In this document: positions 31,067 through 40,779 of the stretch, in pieces
How positions within the stretch are numbered: the first letter of the stretch is position 1
Layout of the letters: the number at the start of each line of letters is the position of its first letter
Assembly: GCA_026003215.1 (NCBI GenBank)
Contig: BPGV01000001.1
Location: 919,001 to 983,000, forward strand
DNA: 64,000 bases
Reading direction: 5' to 3'
From: Bacteroidia bacterium
Lineage (GTDB): Bacteria > Bacteroidota > Bacteroidia > SpSt-205
The notes under the pieces: model-generated
What the model was told of the DNA's origin: nothing
What the model saw: only the letters and a program-made list of their open reading frames with translations
Database searches by the model: none
Position numbers and translations under genes: made by a program

Positions 31067-31999
31067 ATGGAAGCGCTTCGGCCTTACTTAGACCAGGTGC
31101 ATCATGCCGATGCACGGGAGTTCCTTGGCCAGCTCCCGGCCGAGAGCATAGATGCCGTGGTGACCGACCCGCCCTACTTCTTAGATAAGCTGGACGACAG
31201 TTGGACCCCCGAAAAAGCCACCCCTAAGTCCTACAAGCGCCAACAGGTGCAGCACCTCCCCCCAGGCATGCGCTTCGACCCTACCCAAGGCAAGCGGCTG
31301 TACGAATGGTACCTACCCATAGCCCAGCAGCTCTTCCGGCTCCTCAAGCCCGGCGGTTTCTTTTTCACCTTTGCCAGCCCACGCCTCTTTCATCGGGTAG
31401 CCTTGGCCGTAGAAGAGGCCGGCTTCTGGATACGCGACACCTTCTTGTGGATATATACCCAGAGCCAACCCAAAGCCATGGGCCTCCACCACTTTATTGA
31501 GCGGCTTCCCCTCCCCGCCGAAGCCAAACAAGCCCTCCACACCCGCCTCCATGGCTGGAAAACCCCCCAAGTCAAGTCGGTGTATGAGCCTATCATTGTG
31601 GCCCAAAAACCCTACACGGGTACCCTATTAGAAAACTTTCTCGCTTACCAGACGGGCCTTTTCCAGACCCGCATACCTGTAGGCCAGGGGATGTTCCCCG
31701 CAAACCTCCTCTTAGTGGAGGAGACGGAGACCGTGCTGGATAAGTACTTCCTCCTTCCCAAGGCCCGCGGCGAGCCGACCGACCATCCCACCGCTAAACC
31801 GGTCGCTCTGTGTCAATACCTGATTGAGCTCAGTACTGTTCCGCAAGCCGTTGTCCTGGACCCTTTTGCCGGCAGCGGGAGCACCCTCATAGCCGCCCTG
31901 CACAGCGGACGCCACTTCATCGGCATAGAAATAAACGAAGCTTACGTAGCCTTAGCCCGAAAACGCCTGCAAGAAGTCACGCCGCCGCTATTTGCCTGA
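31067..31999 (+). CDS. DNA methyltransferase (beta-class, DPPY motif)
   Basis: A 310-residue site-specific DNA methyltransferase, probably modifying the N6 of adenine. The catalytic motif IV TDPPYFLDKLDD comes first, near residues 34-45, and the SAM-binding motif I, VVLDPFAGSGSTLIAAL, near 262-278, comes last, followed by GRHFIGIEINEAYVALARKR. This order defines the beta class. PGGFFFTFASPRLFHR near 102-117 is also conserved. No restriction enzyme gene is adjacent, so it looks solitary. It sits in an operon behind purA. The recognition site cannot be predicted. Confidence 0.88.
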   Translation: MEALRPYLDQVHHADAREFLGQLPAESIDAVVTDPPYFLDKLDDSWTPEKATPKSYKRQQVQHLPPGMRFDPTQGKRLYEWYLPIAQQLFRLLKPGGFFFTFASPRLFHRVALAVEEAGFWIRDTFLWIYTQSQPKAMGLHHFIERLPLPAEAKQALHTRLHGWKTPQVKSVYEPIIVAQKPYTGTLLENFLAYQTGLFQTRIPVGQGMFPANLLLVEETETVLDKYFLLPKARGEPTDHPTAKPVALCQYLIELSTVPQAVVLDPFAGSGSTLIAALHSGRHFIGIEINEAYVALARKRLQEVTPPLFA

Positions 32000-32031
32000 A
32001 AGCTAAAGCGGTCCGTATCCCCCCACCTGCG

Positions 32032-32039
32032 TATTTTTG
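32032..32039 (+). promoter_or_regulatory. -7 promoter box of the APC permease gene
   Basis: TATTTTTG, 5 bases before the ATG at 32045. Confidence 0.62.
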
Positions 32040-32044
32040 GCCGC

Positions 32045-33529
32045 ATGGCCCAATCCAACTTCTGGCAAAGTCTATTTCGTACCAAGCCCGTAGAAGCCTA
32101 CCAAAAAGAAGCCGAACAGACAGGACTCCGCCGCGCCTTAGGCCGGTGGTCCCTCGTCTCCTTAGGCATCGGCGCGATTATTGGGGGCGGGATTTTCACG
32201 CTTACAGGTGTAGCCGCTAAACTCTACGCCGGCCCGGCCTTGGCTATCTCCTTTGTGCTGGCGGGCTTTGCGTGTCTCTTGGCGGCCTTAGCGTATGCCG
32301 AGTTTTCCAGCATCGTACCCGTAGAAGGTTCCGCTTATGCGTACTCTTACGCCACCGTAGGCGAGATCGTGGCCTGGTTCATCGGCTGGAATCTCATCTT
32401 AGAGTACATGATGGGCGCTACCACCGTGGCTGTAGCTTGGAGCGGCTACTTGGAGAAGCTCCTACACCTCTTCAACCTCCACCTGCCTTACTGGCTTACG
32501 AACGACCCCTTCACCGCCGCCAAAAAAGCCCAAGAACTCGGGGAGGCGGCCCCCGCTTTTGCCGTCAACCTCCCCGGCTTCCTTATTTCCTGGGTAGTGA
32601 CAGGCATACTCCTGCGCGGCATCAAAGAAACCGCCTCCACCAACAACATTATCGTCTTTATCAAAGTCGGGGCGGTGCTTTTTGTGATTTTAGCCGGTCT
32701 CTTTTACCTCAATCCCGACAACTGGCACCCCTTCATCCCTGCCCCAGAAACCGATGAGGCAGGAAATGTACATTACGGCTGGGCAGGTATATTTACGGCA
32801 GCTACGATTGTATTTTTTGCCTATATCGGCTTTGACGCCGTCTCCACCCAAGCCGGCGAAGCCATCAATCCCCGCAAGGACGTGCCTTTTGCCATCATCG
32901 CCTCCCTTTTGATTACTACCGTTCTCTACATCGCCGTATCCTTAGTGCTGACGGGCATGGTACCTTATAAAGAGCTGGACGAAAGGGCCCCTGTAGCCTC
33001 TGCCTTTGCCGGCGCAGGCGTGGGCTGGGCCACCTACATTATCACCCTGGCAGCCGTGGCGGGTCTTATTTCCGTGATGATGGTGATGCTTCTCGGGCAG
33101 ACCCGCATCTTCTTAGCCATGGCCAAAGACGGCCTCCTCCCTAAAAGCCTTTTCGGCTACATCCACCCTACCTACAAAACCCCTTTCCGAAGTACCCTCC
33201 TCGTCGGCGGTATCATCTCTGTGACCGCCGCCTTCGTTCCCATCGTAAATGTATCCGAGCTTACCAGCTTGGGAACCCTCTTAGCTTTCACGCTCGTATC
33301 CCTCTCTGTATTTATCTTGCGGATAAAGCGGCCTGACTTAGAGAGACCTTACAAAGCACCACTTTGGCCGCTTGTCTCGCTTGGAGGCGTAGCCGTGAAC
33401 ATCTTCCTGATGAGTCAGGCCCGCAAGGAAAATCTCCGCGCCTTTGCGATATGGGCGGTGATAGGACTTATGGTATATTTCCTTTACAGCCGCCGACAAA
33501 GCGCCCTCCAACGCAAGGCAACCGACTAA
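32045..33529 (+). CDS. APC-superfamily amino-acid permease (second copy)
   Basis: A 494-residue amino-acid transporter with 12 or so helices. Family marks are VSLGIGAIIGGGIFTLTGV near residues 37-55, AALAYAEFSSIVPVEGSAY near 82-100, and FFAYIGFDAVSTQAGEAINP near 259-278. It is clearly a paralogue of the 9521-11257 protein, sharing the WSGY and GSAY blocks, but lacks the long tail. Substrate unknown; the YggA- and CAT-type amino-acid transporters are the nearest look-alikes. It is followed, 13 bases on, by the pyrophosphatase gene, which has its own -7 box. Confidence 0.88.
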   Translation: MAQSNFWQSLFRTKPVEAYQKEAEQTGLRRALGRWSLVSLGIGAIIGGGIFTLTGVAAKLYAGPALAISFVLAGFACLLAALAYAEFSSIVPVEGSAYAYSYATVGEIVAWFIGWNLILEYMMGATTVAVAWSGYLEKLLHLFNLHLPYWLTNDPFTAAKKAQELGEAAPAFAVNLPGFLISWVVTGILLRGIKETASTNNIIVFIKVGAVLFVILAGLFYLNPDNWHPFIPAPETDEAGNVHYGWAGIFTAATIVFFAYIGFDAVSTQAGEAINPRKDVPFAIIASLLITTVLYIAVSLVLTGMVPYKELDERAPVASAFAGAGVGWATYIITLAAVAGLISVMMVMLLGQTRIFLAMAKDGLLPKSLFGYIHPTYKTPFRSTLLVGGIISVTAAFVPIVNVSELTSLGTLLAFTLVSLSVFILRIKRPDLERPYKAPLWPLVSLGGVAVNIFLMSQARKENLRAFAIWAVIGLMVYFLYSRRQSALQRKATD

Positions 33530-33534
33530 CTTTG
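33527..33534 (+). promoter_or_regulatory. -7 promoter box of hppA
   Basis: TAACTTTG, 8 bases before the ATG at 33543, overlapping the stop codon of the permease gene. Confidence 0.58.
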
Positions 33535-33542
33535 CGGCCGAT

Positions 33543-35636
33543 ATGGATTACCGTTTGCTGGTCCCCTTAGCCTTAGGCGGGATTGGGGTACTTTTTCTCC
33601 TGTGGCGCATTCGCTGGGTGCTCTCCCGCCCCGCCGGCGAAGCCAAAATGCAGCAAATTTCCAGCTATATTGCGCGCGGTGCTTTAGCCTTCCTGAAAGC
33701 TGAGTGGCGTATCCTGGCCATTTTCGCCGCTATCGTTGCGATCCTTTTAGCGTATAGTGGTACGCTTACTCCTGACTCGCATCCGCTTATTGGCGTAGCT
33801 TTTTTAGTGGGGGCTTTCACCTCCGCTCTGGCAGGCTACATAGGCATGCATGTAGCCACCCGAGCGAACGTGCGTACCACTCAAGCGGCTCGCACTTCCT
33901 TAGCGCAGGCCTTTGCTACTGCCTTTCATGGAGGCTCAGTAATGGGCATAGGGGTGGCCTCCTTGGCGGTATTAGGCTTAGGGGGGCTATTTGTGGTCTT
34001 ATATGGGCTTTTTGCGGGGGCCGATCCCCTCAGTCCAGAGCTGCGCCGCGTGATTGAAGTAGTGACAGGCTTTTCGTTGGGAGCGGAAAGCATAGCGCTT
34101 TTTGCCCGCGTGGGGGGCGGCATCTACACCAAAGCCGCAGATGTAGGGGCTGACCTCGTCGGCAAAGTAGAAGCCGGCATCCCCGAAGACGACCCCCGTA
34201 ATCCCGCCGTTATCGCTGATAACGTGGGCGATAATGTAGGCGATATTGCGGGTATGGGCGCCGACCTCTTTGGCTCTTACGTCGCCACTATCCTGGCGAC
34301 CATGGTGCTGGGTGCAGAAATGGTACAAAGTGCAAGCGGCTTAGGCCCCGTGGTGCTTCCGCTCCTCTTGGCAGGGACGGGGCTTTTCTTCTCTATGGTA
34401 GCGACTTTTTTTGTGCGCACGCGGGAGGGAGCTGATGCTACCGCCGTACAAAACGCCCTCAACCTCGGCAACTGGGGTGCTATCCTCCTGACCGTACTGG
34501 CCTCGTATGGATTAGTGCTCTGGACCTTCCCCACCCCTGCTGAGCTGCGTGGCCAGACAGTGACGCCCATACAAGTGTTTGGCGCAATCGGTATTGGCCT
34601 CGTGGTAGGGGCCCTCATGAGCTGGATTACCGAATACTACACGGGCATGGGCAAGCGTCCCGTCCGTTCTATTGTGCAGCGCTCTATTACGGGCCATGCC
34701 ACCAACGTGCTGGGCGGGTTAGCCGTAGGCATGGAGTCTACGGCGCTGCCAGCCCTCATCATGGCCGCGGGGATTGTAGGCGCCTATGCCTTAGCTGGCC
34801 TGTATGGCGTAGCTATCGCGGCTACGGGCATGATGAGTACTACCGCCATGCAGCTGACCATAGATGCCTTCGGCCCTATTGCCGATAACGCCGGCGGCAT
34901 CGCCGAGATGAGCGGCCTCCCCGAAGAGGTACGGGGCCGTACCGATATCTTGGATGCTGTCGGAAACACCACCGCTGCGATGGGGAAGGGCTTCGCGATT
35001 GCTTCGGCGGCGCTCACCGCCCTGGCGCTCTTCGCTGCCTATGTAGGGGTGGCAGGCATACAAGGTATAGACATCTACAAGGCGCCCGTATTAGCCGGCC
35101 TCTTGGTGGGGGCTATGGTACCTTTCCTCTTCTCTTCTTTGGCTATCTCTGCCGTAGGTCGGGCCGCTATGGACATGGTCAAGGAAGTGCGGCGGCAGTT
35201 CCGCGAGATCGCCGGCCTCATGGAAGGCCAAGCCGAACCCGAATACGAACGCTGCGTAGCTATCTCCACCCAAGCCGCCCTGCGTGAAATGATACTGCCG
35301 GGAGCCCTGGCGCTGATTATTCCGGCCATCGTTGGGCTCTCTTTCGGGGCAGAAGTGCTGGGAGGATACATGGCCGGCGTCACGGTAAGCGGCGTACTCC
35401 TGGGCCTTTTCCAAAGCAACGCCGGCGGCGCTTGGGACAACGCCAAAAAGTCCTTCGAAAAAGGTGTGGAAATAGACGGCCAAACCTACTATAAGAAGTC
35501 CGAACCCCACAAAGCCGCTGTTACAGGCGACACCGTAGGTGACCCCCTCAAAGACACCTCGGGCCCTTCCATGAACATCCTCGTCAAGCTCACGGGCATT
35601 GTGGCGCTGGTGCTGGCTCCTTATTTGGCTGCCTGA
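33543..35636 (+). CDS. hppA: Membrane-bound ion-pumping pyrophosphatase, K+-dependent type
   Basis: A 697-residue integral membrane enzyme, about 16 helices, that couples pyrophosphate hydrolysis to proton or sodium pumping. The catalytic loop [19 protein letters not shown] leads into [18 protein letters not shown] near residues 218-235, with the metal-binding Asp residues; a second Asp cluster is in [18 protein letters not shown] near the C-terminus. At residue 478 in [10 protein letters not shown] the key position is Ala, and Gly follows at 481, the pattern of K+-dependent enzymes (K+-independent ones have Lys and Thr). Proton or sodium specificity was not resolved. Its end overlaps the next gene by 38 bases. 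Confidence 0.95.
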   Translation: MDYRLLVPLALGGIGVLFLLWRIRWVLSRPAGEAKMQQISSYIARGALAFLKAEWRILAIFAAIVAILLAYSGTLTPDSHPLIGVAFLVGAFTSALAGYIGMHVATRANVRTTQAARTSLAQAFATAFHGGSVMGIGVASLAVLGLGGLFVVLYGLFAGADPLSPELRRVIEVVTGFSLGAESIALFARVGGGIYTKAADVGADLVGKVEAGIPEDDPRNPAVIADNVGDNVGDIAGMGADLFGSYVATILATMVLGAEMVQSASGLGPVVLPLLLAGTGLFFSMVATFFVRTREGADATAVQNALNLGNWGAILLTVLASYGLVLWTFPTPAELRGQTVTPIQVFGAIGIGLVVGALMSWITEYYTGMGKRPVRSIVQRSITGHATNVLGGLAVGMESTALPALIMAAGIVGAYALAGLYGVAIAATGMMSTTAMQLTIDAFGPIADNAGGIAEMSGLPEEVRGRTDILDAVGNTTAAMGKGFAIASAALTALALFAAYVGVAGIQGIDIYKAPVLAGLLVGAMVPFLFSSLAISAVGRAAMDMVKEVRRQFREIAGLMEGQAEPEYERCVAISTQAALREMILPGALALIIPAIVGLSFGAEVLGGYMAGVTVSGVLLGLFQSNAGGAWDNAKKSFEKGVEIDGQTYYKKSEPHKAAVTGDTVGDPLKDTSGPSMNILVKLTGIVALVLAPYLAA

Positions 35637-37362
35637 GCTATCCGCCCAAATAGATACGGCTGGGGGGAGGGAGCCTACCCTTCCCCCAGTCTTTATTGAA
35701 GGGGAAGCTCCCCTTCGCCAAAAACGGTGGCGACGCGACTCCTTAGGCTGGCCGGCCGTCGGCCCCCATCTTATTCACCTCTTAGCCCAGACCGAAGGCG
35801 TCTACCTGCGCGACTACGGCGGACAAGGCAGCCTCAAAACCCTTTCCATCCGCGGCATGGGAGCCCCACTTAGCGCTATCACCTTGCAAGGCTTACCCTT
35901 GCGTGCACCCACCCTCGGGATTATCAACTTGGCGCCTTTCTACCTCTCTGGCCTGCAGGAAGTGATTTTTTCCCCAGGAGGGGACCTTTCCGCCTCACCC
36001 GGTGCCATAGGGACCCTCCACCTGCGCTGGAAGCCCATGACCCGCCGAGCGATGCTGGCCTGGCAAGCAGCCGCCTTCGGAGAAATAGCTGCCGAAGCCC
36101 TCCTGGAAAGGCCTCACCACCTCCTCCAAGCCGCGGCCCTCTCCACACGCAACGCTTACCCCTTCTCCGTGCCAGAAAAAGGCCGCCGAGAAGCTCCCTA
36201 CCGCTACCTCCAAGCTACCTACACCTACCATAAAAACCACCTGCACCTCACGAGCTGGTATTACCACAGTGAGCAGGAGATTCCTCCTCCTGTCGTGATA
36301 GGCGCCCCTACCGGTCCCCCAGAATACCTAACTCAAAGCCAACTTCTACACAGCGCCGAATACGCTACCCCTTCCTTTACGGTGCGCCTACAACACCACT
36401 ACGAAAGCCTATCCCACCAAGATGCCTGGCAGTTTCACTCGTGGAGCTACCTCCACACACTCCAAGGGCAGGTAGAAAAAACTTACACTCTTGCACCCCT
36501 CCGGCTTGCCACCTCTCTATACGCAGCGTGGGATTATGTGCGCAGCAATCGGATGGCGGTGGGGTTTGTGCCCTTCCCCACCATCCACCAAAGCGAAATA
36601 GCTTTTATTCAGACGCTGACCTATCCCCTGCCGAAAGGCTACCTCCGAGCTGAGGGCCGCGTGACAGCGCTTAGCCGCTTCCCGCCTCAGGGTTCCTGCC
36701 TCCTGCGAGCGCTATGGCATGGCATAGGGGTAGAAGTGCTGCGAGGCGTGCGCTTCCCCAGCCTGTGGGAGCGGTATTGGATAGGCTATGGTAATCCCAC
36801 CCTCCGTCCAGAAGAGTCGCTCCAAGCTCAACTCTTTTATGAAAAACAGCGAGGACCTTGGACGGTCTACGGGGCTATTTTCTGGGCGCAGACTCGCCAT
36901 CGTATTGTGACCCTGCCGCTCTCGCCCGTACGCTGGCAGGCCTACAGCCTCGGCTACGTAGAGAGCATAGGCGCTGAAGGCCGTATCACCTACGAGCATC
37001 GTTCCCTCCGCGCCTGGATAAGCGGGACGGCCTTAGCGGCGCGAGATTATTCCTTTACCTCGGGAACCCAGCTCCCTTATACGCCCCCTTATACCGCTGC
37101 GGGGGGCCTGGCATGGGGTAGGCAACCTTTTCTCCTCATAGCCCAAGCCCAATATGTGAGCTGGCGCCTCAGCAGTTTAGCGGCTATGCCTTCTGCTGTG
37201 CTCTCGCCTTATATCCTCCCCAGCCTCGCCCTCCGTTATTCCACCCCCTCCTACCGCATAGAAATAGGCGCCGAAAATCTAACCAATACTCCCTACCAGG
37301 TCCTCCAAGGCTACCCTATGCCGGGTAGGCGCGTCTACCTCCGCTGGGAAGCTACTTGGTGA
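35599..37362 (+). CDS. TonB-dependent outer-membrane receptor (BtuB/FepA-like)
   Basis: A 587-residue TonB-dependent receptor, which imports a ligand such as a cobalamin or metal chelate using inner-membrane energy. A TTG-started signal peptide [16 protein letters not shown] precedes Gln. The plug domain has [18 protein letters not shown] near residues 57-74, [20 protein letters not shown] near 78-97 and GSLG-like turns; a barrel follows and ends [20 protein letters not shown] and a C-terminal Trp. It is smaller than most SusC-type receptors. The start lies inside hppA. No other transporter parts are nearby, and the ligand is unknown. Confidence 0.85.
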   Translation: MWRWCWLLIWLPELSAQIDTAGGREPTLPPVFIEGEAPLRQKRWRRDSLGWPAVGPHLIHLLAQTEGVYLRDYGGQGSLKTLSIRGMGAPLSAITLQGLPLRAPTLGIINLAPFYLSGLQEVIFSPGGDLSASPGAIGTLHLRWKPMTRRAMLAWQAAAFGEIAAEALLERPHHLLQAAALSTRNAYPFSVPEKGRREAPYRYLQATYTYHKNHLHLTSWYYHSEQEIPPPVVIGAPTGPPEYLTQSQLLHSAEYATPSFTVRLQHHYESLSHQDAWQFHSWSYLHTLQGQVEKTYTLAPLRLATSLYAAWDYVRSNRMAVGFVPFPTIHQSEIAFIQTLTYPLPKGYLRAEGRVTALSRFPPQGSCLLRALWHGIGVEVLRGVRFPSLWERYWIGYGNPTLRPEESLQAQLFYEKQRGPWTVYGAIFWAQTRHRIVTLPLSPVRWQAYSLGYVESIGAEGRITYEHRSLRAWISGTALAARDYSFTSGTQLPYTPPYTAAGGLAWGRQPFLLIAQAQYVSWRLSSLAAMPSAVLSPYILPSLALRYSTPSYRIEIGAENLTNTPYQVLQGYPMPGRRVYLRWEATW

Positions 37363-37370
37363 CCCCTTGC

Positions 37371-37383
37371 AACTTTGAAAGTT
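37371..37383. promoter_or_regulatory. Short palindrome upstream of a T9SS cargo gene
   Basis: AACTTTGAAAGTT is a perfect inverted repeat around one base, ending 20 bases before the ATG at 37404 and followed by a T-run. It could be an operator or a weak terminator for the upstream receptor; its role is unknown. Confidence 0.35.
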
Positions 37384-37403
37384 CTTTTTTCGTATGTTGC
37401 AAT

Positions 37404-38717
37404 ATGAGACGCCCCGTCGTACTCCTATTCTCTCTCTGGCTGGGTACCGTAGGGGCACAGTGTCCTACTAACTTCCCCCCTCCCCCTTCGTGTGACAACT
37501 GCGATGGCTACTTAGATGCAAGCGACAATGGTAAAAACGTCGTCATCCCCGCTAACCGTACCTTCTGCATAAGAGCAGGAGTAACCGTATCTCCTGCCTC
37601 CCTGGACATTAGAAAAGACGCTACCCTCATCGTCTGTGGTACCCTCACTCTCACGGGGGACCTCAACCTGGGTAACAACGGCTCTTCGCTCTGGGTAGCG
37701 CCCGGCGGCACCCTAAACGCCTCCGGCCTGAACGCAAACGCCCAGACCAACATCTACAACTACGGGACCATGCACCTCGCGCACCTCAACCTAAACGGCA
37801 GTAATGCCGCCTTCTACAATATCGGCACAGGAGCTCAACTGCTTGTTCAAAACAGCATCAATGTAAATGCCGCTACCCAGTTTATCAACCATCAAGGCCT
37901 TGTACAAGCACAGTCCTTTACGCTCAACGGCACAGCCCAAGCCTGCCTCTCGGAGGGCGCCTGCCTCTCTGTCACCAACTTTACCAATAACGGCAATGGC
38001 GCCATCACTGTGACTGGCAGCGCCCCCGTAGCCCTTAGCTTTACAGGCACCGCCACCCTGAATGGAACCGTTACCAACTCTAACCTTCTGTATGTCTGCC
38101 AAGCGCCAGGTGCCACAACAAATAATCCAGGAAACTGGGGTAGCGCGCAGGTATACAGCAACTGCACTTCGGGGTGTGGTGTCCTCCCTATTGTCAAGCT
38201 CCATGTCCAGGGCGCCCTTACCCCCGAGGACGTACACCTTAGGTGGACCTGCGAAGGCGCTTGTGCTACACCTGCCTATTACACTATAGGCTTATATGAC
38301 GCAGGTCGGGTACAAGTCCTTACCCAGAGCCCTCACACAACCCTGCGCCTATCCAAGGCAACCCTTCCTGCACGCACGGAGTGGACCTTCCTGGTAAGCG
38401 GCTGGAGCGCCGCCGGCGAGAAGCTCGCCGAAGGCCATCTCACCCTCCAGGCAGAATCTCTCCACCTCACCGTATGGCCCAACCCCTTTACCGATAAACT
38501 GCACTACACCTATACGGGCACAACGCCTGCCCACCTTACCCTCTACAACGCCGCCGGAGCTATCGTAGCGCGCTTTACGCTCGAGCCAGGCAGTGGTACC
38601 TTACACGCAGACGACCACGGCCAAAGTATAGATGCCCTGCCCAAAGGCCTGTACCTGCTTACAGCTCATACCGACGCTTATGAACCCCTCACCCCTCCCT
38701 ACCGCTTGGTGAAATAA
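37404..38717 (+). CDS. Exported protein with T9SS C-terminal sorting domain
   Basis: A 437-residue secreted protein. Signal peptide MRRPVVLLFSLWLGTVGA is followed by Gln. Residues about 30-240 are rich in Asn, Thr, Gly and Leu in short repeating strands (LTLTGDLNLGNNGSSLWVA, LTLN-like steps), suggesting a beta-solenoid. Residues about 260-350 resemble an Ig-like fold. The last 80 residues, from LTVWPNPFTDKLHYTY to GLYLLTAHTD and a basic end, are a type A T9SS sorting domain, which directs the protein out and anchors or releases it at the surface. The exact ligand or role is unknown. Confidence 0.82.
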   Translation: MRRPVVLLFSLWLGTVGAQCPTNFPPPPSCDNCDGYLDASDNGKNVVIPANRTFCIRAGVTVSPASLDIRKDATLIVCGTLTLTGDLNLGNNGSSLWVAPGGTLNASGLNANAQTNIYNYGTMHLAHLNLNGSNAAFYNIGTGAQLLVQNSINVNAATQFINHQGLVQAQSFTLNGTAQACLSEGACLSVTNFTNNGNGAITVTGSAPVALSFTGTATLNGTVTNSNLLYVCQAPGATTNNPGNWGSAQVYSNCTSGCGVLPIVKLHVQGALTPEDVHLRWTCEGACATPAYYTIGLYDAGRVQVLTQSPHTTLRLSKATLPARTEWTFLVSGWSAAGEKLAEGHLTLQAESLHLTVWPNPFTDKLHYTYTGTTPAHLTLYNAAGAIVARFTLEPGSGTLHADDHGQSIDALPKGLYLLTAHTDAYEPLTPPYRLVK

Positions 38718-38740
38718 GCCATGTCTCTTAAATTAGCGGC

Positions 38741-40240
38741 ATGTCACGCCACCTCACTTATACCTTGGGAATAATAAGTATGGGAATGGCCTCTCATCTT
38801 TTGGGAGGCTACCTTTCTTATGAATGCCTCGGAAATGTAGGCGGAGACACTCGCTATAAGGTATGGCTTACTGTATATCGCGATTGCGATGGGGTCTCTT
38901 TAGCTATCCCGCCCACCCTCTACTGGCAATCTACGCAATGTAGCACCCAAAGTAGTATCTCTATGCAAGTAGTGGCAGGCTATCCTCAGGTCCTCAATAC
39001 GTGCTGCTCTTCGTCAGCCATTCCTTGTCAGACTTCTTCTATTAGGATCCCTTGTATGCGCATAGAAGTTTGGCGATTTTCCGTAGAGATCCAACTGCCT
39101 AATGGCTGTGGAAATGATTGGATTGTATGGTACACAGACTGCTGCCTTAGTGGTGGGATAGATAATATAGACCTACCCGCCTCCCGTGGTCTCACCCTAT
39201 ATACCACCATAGACAACACCCTTACCCCTTGCAATAACTCCCCTATTCCTACCGCTCCTTTACCTTTTCTTGGTTGTTTTGCCCAAGAGGCATTTATAGA
39301 GGTCCACGCTTATGACAGAGATAGTGACCAAGTATCGCTGTCTCTGGCACCGGTATATGATCAAAGCCCTTCAACCTACCTCCCTCTCTCTTCTCTTTCC
39401 TATTTCTCTCCTGTTCCCTATGCACAAGGTTTTAGTCCAAACATTCCTTTCACCACCACTTCGGGGTATATATGGATAAATACGCTATGGAACTTTATAC
39501 CCGCTAGTCCTATTCGTTCGCTGGTAGCATTCAAAATAGAAGAGTATCGTAATGCGGTCAAAATAAGTGAAGGTACGCATGTAGGCTTGTTTGTATTTCA
39601 CCCATGCAGTGTCACTTCTCGGTTGCAGGCGCATGCGGGGTTGGACAATGCCCCTTCTATCCTGTATAACCCCTATATTCCTGCTACTTATACTTTTACT
39701 CTACCGGTTGACACCCAACTGCACTGCCTGAGCATTCAGCTTAGCGATAGTGCCCTTCCGCCGCCTGAAAATACCTTATTCATAGAAGTTCTAGAGGCCC
39801 CAGGAACTGTTACTCTCTCCCAGAACAATACCCCTACCCCACTCTTGCAAGTATGCTGGAATCCCGCTTTTTCCGATCAAGGGGAGCATCCCATTGTCCT
39901 GCGGGTATGGAACAATCGCTGCCCTTCAAGAACTGCAAGGGACATAGTATACCTACTGCGCATAACCGAACCTTCTACTACCTCTATCTCTACCTTTCTT
40001 TCTCCCTTTGTGATAGTTCCCAATCCTACCTCCGGTCCAGTGCAGTTATGCTGGTCTGGAACCGAGAAAGTGTTGATAAAAATTTACACTTCGGAGGGTC
40101 GCCTTTTAGGAGAAACCACCTTGCCCCCAGGGGGGAAGCACCTCCTGCGAAACTTGGAAGACCAACCCCACGGCATCTATTTCTTTCAAATCATTACCAC
40201 CCAAACCCAGAGACAGTTCCCTGTGATCAAACTCCCTTAG
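38741..40240 (+). CDS. Exported adhesin-like protein with T9SS C-terminal sorting domain
   Basis: A 499-residue surface protein. The signal peptide ends near GMA and the mature part begins SHLLGGYLSYECLGNVGG, the opening of many large Bacteroidota adhesins and gliding-related proteins, followed by YKVWLTVYRDCDG. It is rich in Cys and aromatic residues. The C-terminus carries FVIVPNPTSGPVQLCW and HGIYFFQIITT, a T9SS type A sorting domain. Unlike other exported proteins here it lacks Gln at the first mature position. By eye its codons are more A/T rich than its neighbours, which may mean recent acquisition. Its 3' end overlaps the YceI gene by 4 bases tail to tail. Confidence 0.78.
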   Translation: MSRHLTYTLGIISMGMASHLLGGYLSYECLGNVGGDTRYKVWLTVYRDCDGVSLAIPPTLYWQSTQCSTQSSISMQVVAGYPQVLNTCCSSSAIPCQTSSIRIPCMRIEVWRFSVEIQLPNGCGNDWIVWYTDCCLSGGIDNIDLPASRGLTLYTTIDNTLTPCNNSPIPTAPLPFLGCFAQEAFIEVHAYDRDSDQVSLSLAPVYDQSPSTYLPLSSLSYFSPVPYAQGFSPNIPFTTTSGYIWINTLWNFIPASPIRSLVAFKIEEYRNAVKISEGTHVGLFVFHPCSVTSRLQAHAGLDNAPSILYNPYIPATYTFTLPVDTQLHCLSIQLSDSALPPPENTLFIEVLEAPGTVTLSQNNTPTPLLQVCWNPAFSDQGEHPIVLRVWNNRCPSRTARDIVYLLRITEPSTTSISTFLSPFVIVPNPTSGPVQLCWSGTEKVLIKIYTSEGRLLGETTLPPGGKHLLRNLEDQPHGIYFFQIITTQTQRQFPVIKLP

Positions 40241-40779
40241 GTAGGCTTATACACCCCTTCAAACTGCACCTGTACTTCCTCAGCGATTTTTTGCCAGAGG
40301 AGCCGCGGTATTTCAATCTTATAGTCCGCTGGCCGAACGAAAAACTTTCCTGTAAGGCGAAGTCGCCCCTCGGGTAACACCTCGTACACCCCACTAATGA
40401 GGGCCTCCCGCCGCACCCCATGTATCTCCAACAAACCGCGCGCACTCACCGCATAAGTACCCGGCGCTTGATACGGAAACGGCGCCACCAGCTTCCCCCA
40501 GAAATACGCATACGGATACTTCTCGCTCTCCATGTAGTTCTCGTTAAAGTGCTCCTCCATAAGTTTATTCGGGAAGCTAAAGCTCCGTATCTTTACCCGC
40601 ACATACACCGAGTCCGTCCCAAAATCCACATGACTGTAACAACCCTTGGCGTTTTCGGCTGATATTTTTTCCAGAGGAGCATCTGAATAGAAAGAGATTT
40701 TCAGCGTCTCTGCCACATACCGCTGCCCAAAGGCTAAGGCCCCAAACGTTATAGCCCAAAGTCTATTCCTTAGGTACAT
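40237..40779 (-). CDS. YceI-like periplasmic protein
   Basis: A 180-residue exported protein. The ATG at 40779 begins a signal peptide MYLRNRLWAITFGALAFG followed by Gln. The mature part shows the order expected of YceI lipocalin-like barrels: ISFYSDAPLEKISAENAKG near residues 28-46, RIRSFSF-like strand IRSFSFPNKLMEEHFNENYM near 61-80, then HGVRREALISGVYEVLPEGR and LTGKFFVRPADYKIEIP. YceI proteins bind isoprenoid-like lipids, but the ligand here is unknown. It is the last gene of a three-gene operon with a DUF5777 barrel and a cytochrome c lipoprotein; its start lies inside the DUF5777 gene. Confidence 0.8.
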   Translation of the reverse strand: MYLRNRLWAITFGALAFGQRYVAETLKISFYSDAPLEKISAENAKGCYSHVDFGTDSVYVRVKIRSFSFPNKLMEEHFNENYMESEKYPYAYFWGKLVAPFPYQAPGTYAVSARGLLEIHGVRREALISGVYEVLPEGRLRLTGKFFVRPADYKIEIPRLLWQKIAEEVQVQFEGVYKPT

